Assembly: GCA_030917145.1 (NCBI GenBank)
Contig: JAUPVJ010000012.1
Span: 1-6,245, forward strand
Direction of reading: 5' to 3'
Source: Patescibacteria group bacterium
GTDB taxonomy: Bacteria; Patescibacteriota; Minisyncoccia; Phycocordibacterales; CAIRYW01
DNA length: 6,245 nucleotides
Positions 5,727 through 6,245 of the stretch are shown here, piece after piece. Within the stretch, counting starts at the first letter, position 1. The number at the start of each line of letters is the position of its first letter. The notes under the pieces are model-generated. The model made no database searches and was not told the origin of the DNA. It saw nothing but the letters and a program-made list of their open reading frames with translations. The position numbers and the translations under genes are program-made.

Positions 5727-5755
5727 TTGACTTAAAAAAGAGGATATAGTATATT
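5727..5755 (+). promoter_or_regulatory. Internal promoter before rpmJ
   Basis: TTGACT (5727-5732) and TATATT (5750-5755) have a 17-base spacer, the same -35 sequence as the infA promoter. The predicted start near 5762 leaves only about 7 bases before the rpmJ ATG (5769), with no Shine-Dalgarno sequence. The -35 overlaps the right arm of a small hairpin (AAAGGA 5712-5717, TCCTTT 5723-5728) that follows the infA stop. rpmJ-rpsM can therefore probably be transcribed independently of infA. Confidence 0.72.
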
Positions 5756-5768
5756 GTTTTGGTTTTAT

Positions 5769-5885
5769 ATGAAAGTAAAAGCTTCAGTTAAAAAAATGTG
5801 TCCAAAGTGTAAAACCGTCAAAAGAGACGGGGTTGTACGAGTGGTATGCAAAGGAGATAAAAGACATAAACAACGACAAGGATAA
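5769..5885 (+). CDS. rpmJ: 50S ribosomal protein L36 (bL36), zinc-binding type
   Basis: The 38-aa protein starts MKVKASVKKMCPKCK and ends KHKQRQG-like (RHKQRQG), the same length and pattern as E. coli L36. The four zinc ligands C11, C14, C27 and H33 are all present, so this is the C+ (zinc-ribbon) form and not the zinc-free paralogue. It binds 23S rRNA late in large-subunit assembly. The start ATG at 5769 lies about 7 bases from the predicted transcription start, so initiation is probably near-leaderless. The stop TAA (5883-5885) is 2 bases from the rpsM start, and the Shine-Dalgarno sequence for rpsM overlaps the last codons, pointing to coupled translation. Confidence 0.97.
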   Translation: MKVKASVKKMCPKCKTVKRDGVVRVVCKGDKRHKQRQG

Positions 5886-5887
5886 AA

Positions 5888-6245
5888 ATGAGAGTACTCG
5901 GAATTACAATACCAGAAAATAAGCGTCTAGAAATCGCACTAACAGCCGTCTACGGAGTCGGTCGTTCTCGCGCGCAAATGATTTTAAAGAAATCAAAGAT
6001 TGATTTAGGTAAGAAAGCAAGTGAACTTTCTACAGAAGAAGAAAACGAGATTCGAAAGAACATCGAAAGCTTCAAACTAGAAGGAGAGCTAAAAAGAGAG
6101 GTTTCTTCAAACATCAAGCGAATGAAAGACATCAAGAGCTATAAAGGAACACGGCACGCAAAGAAACTTCCAGCTCGAGGTCAAAGAACAAAGACAAACG
6201 CACGAACACTAAAGGGAGCAAAGAAAACTATGGGAAGCGGAAGAA
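5888..6245 (+). CDS. rpsM: 30S ribosomal protein S13 (uS13), 3' end cut by window
   Basis: S13 sits in the head of the small subunit, contacts the large subunit (bridges B1a/B1b) and touches P-site tRNA with its basic tail. The frame starts MRVLGITIPENKRLEIALTA with the helix-turn segment YGVGRSRAQMIL. A long charged helix region follows, then the diagnostic SYKGTRHAKKLPARGQRTKT and NARTLKGAKKT. There are 119 codons visible, already the length of the E. coli protein, so only a few residues should be missing beyond base 6245. The Shine-Dalgarno sequence AAGGA (5878-5882) lies 5 bases before the ATG, inside the end of rpmJ. The usual next genes in this operon (rpsK, rpsD, rpoA, rplQ) would be expected beyond the window. 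Confidence 0.96.
   Translation, partial: MRVLGITIPENKRLEIALTAVYGVGRSRAQMILKKSKIDLGKKASELSTEEENEIRKNIESFKLEGELKREVSSNIKRMKDIKSYKGTRHAKKLPARGQRTKTNARTLKGAKKTMGSGR

Noticed and set aside
5712..5728. Hairpin AAAGGA/TCCTTT after infA as a terminator
   Set aside because: The stem is short and AT-rich, no T run follows (GACTTAAAAAAG), and the right arm is part of the rpmJ -35 box. At most an attenuating structure.
1..6245. Alternative genetic code (UGA as glycine, known in some CPR groups)
   Set aside because: No visible gene ends in TGA, but no reading frame needs TGA as a sense codon either; all proteins are full length with standard code and glycine uses GGN. Eight stops are too few to argue for loss of UGA termination.

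Overview
This window looks like a chromosomal segment of a Candidate Phyla Radiation (Patescibacteria) bacterium, most likely Parcubacteria. The reasons are AT-rich DNA, very short spacers, genes all on the + strand, a size-reduced alanyl-tRNA synthetase, a degenerate FtsA/PilM-type actin-like protein followed by a bitopic 'baseplate J-like' protein, and an infA-rpmJ-rpsM cluster without the usual secY-adk-map genes just upstream. The phylum is inferred from these protein features, not from a search. No mobile element, CRISPR array, tRNA or rRNA was seen. All eight visible stop codons are TAA or TAG, and the reading frames make sense with the standard bacterial code.

Layout. Positions 1-111 hold the last 36 codons of a family-4-type uracil-DNA glycosylase. 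A 94-aa orphan protein (128-412) follows and ends in a strong intrinsic terminator (417-444). A 109-aa orphan (481-810) has its own extended -10 promoter, a Shine-Dalgarno sequence and a second strong terminator (813-839). Next is alaS (905-2779). It encodes a 624-residue enzyme with catalytic, tRNA-recognition and editing-site parts, but no C-Ala domain and apparently no beta-barrel subdomain before the editing site. Two envelope-type genes follow: a 389-aa actin-fold-like protein with eroded nucleotide-binding motifs (2825-3994), and a 458-aa single-pass membrane protein with a long extracytoplasmic part resembling baseplate J-like proteins (4061-5437). The window ends in a translation operon: infA (5497-5712), rpmJ (5769-5885) and rpsM (5888 to the window edge). 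Good sigma70-type promoters stand before infA and before rpmJ.

How the genes fit together. DNA repair, tRNA charging, initiation factor and ribosomal proteins are housekeeping functions. The least understood part is the middle pair (2825-5437). Its architecture, a cytoplasmic actin-like partner next to a bitopic protein with a short conserved-looking N-terminal tail, recalls PilM-PilN or FtsA-partner pairs, and it may form an envelope complex particular to these ultra-small cells.

Regulation. Several starts (alaS, the actin-like gene, rpmJ) lie only about 2 to 7 bases downstream of the predicted transcription start and have no Shine-Dalgarno sequence, so leaderless or near-leaderless translation is likely. 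The 109-aa orphan and rpsM have clear Shine-Dalgarno sequences. Dyad symmetries sit on or beside several predicted -10 boxes. The two strongest each span 25 bases and lie directly at the starts of alaS and of the actin-like gene.
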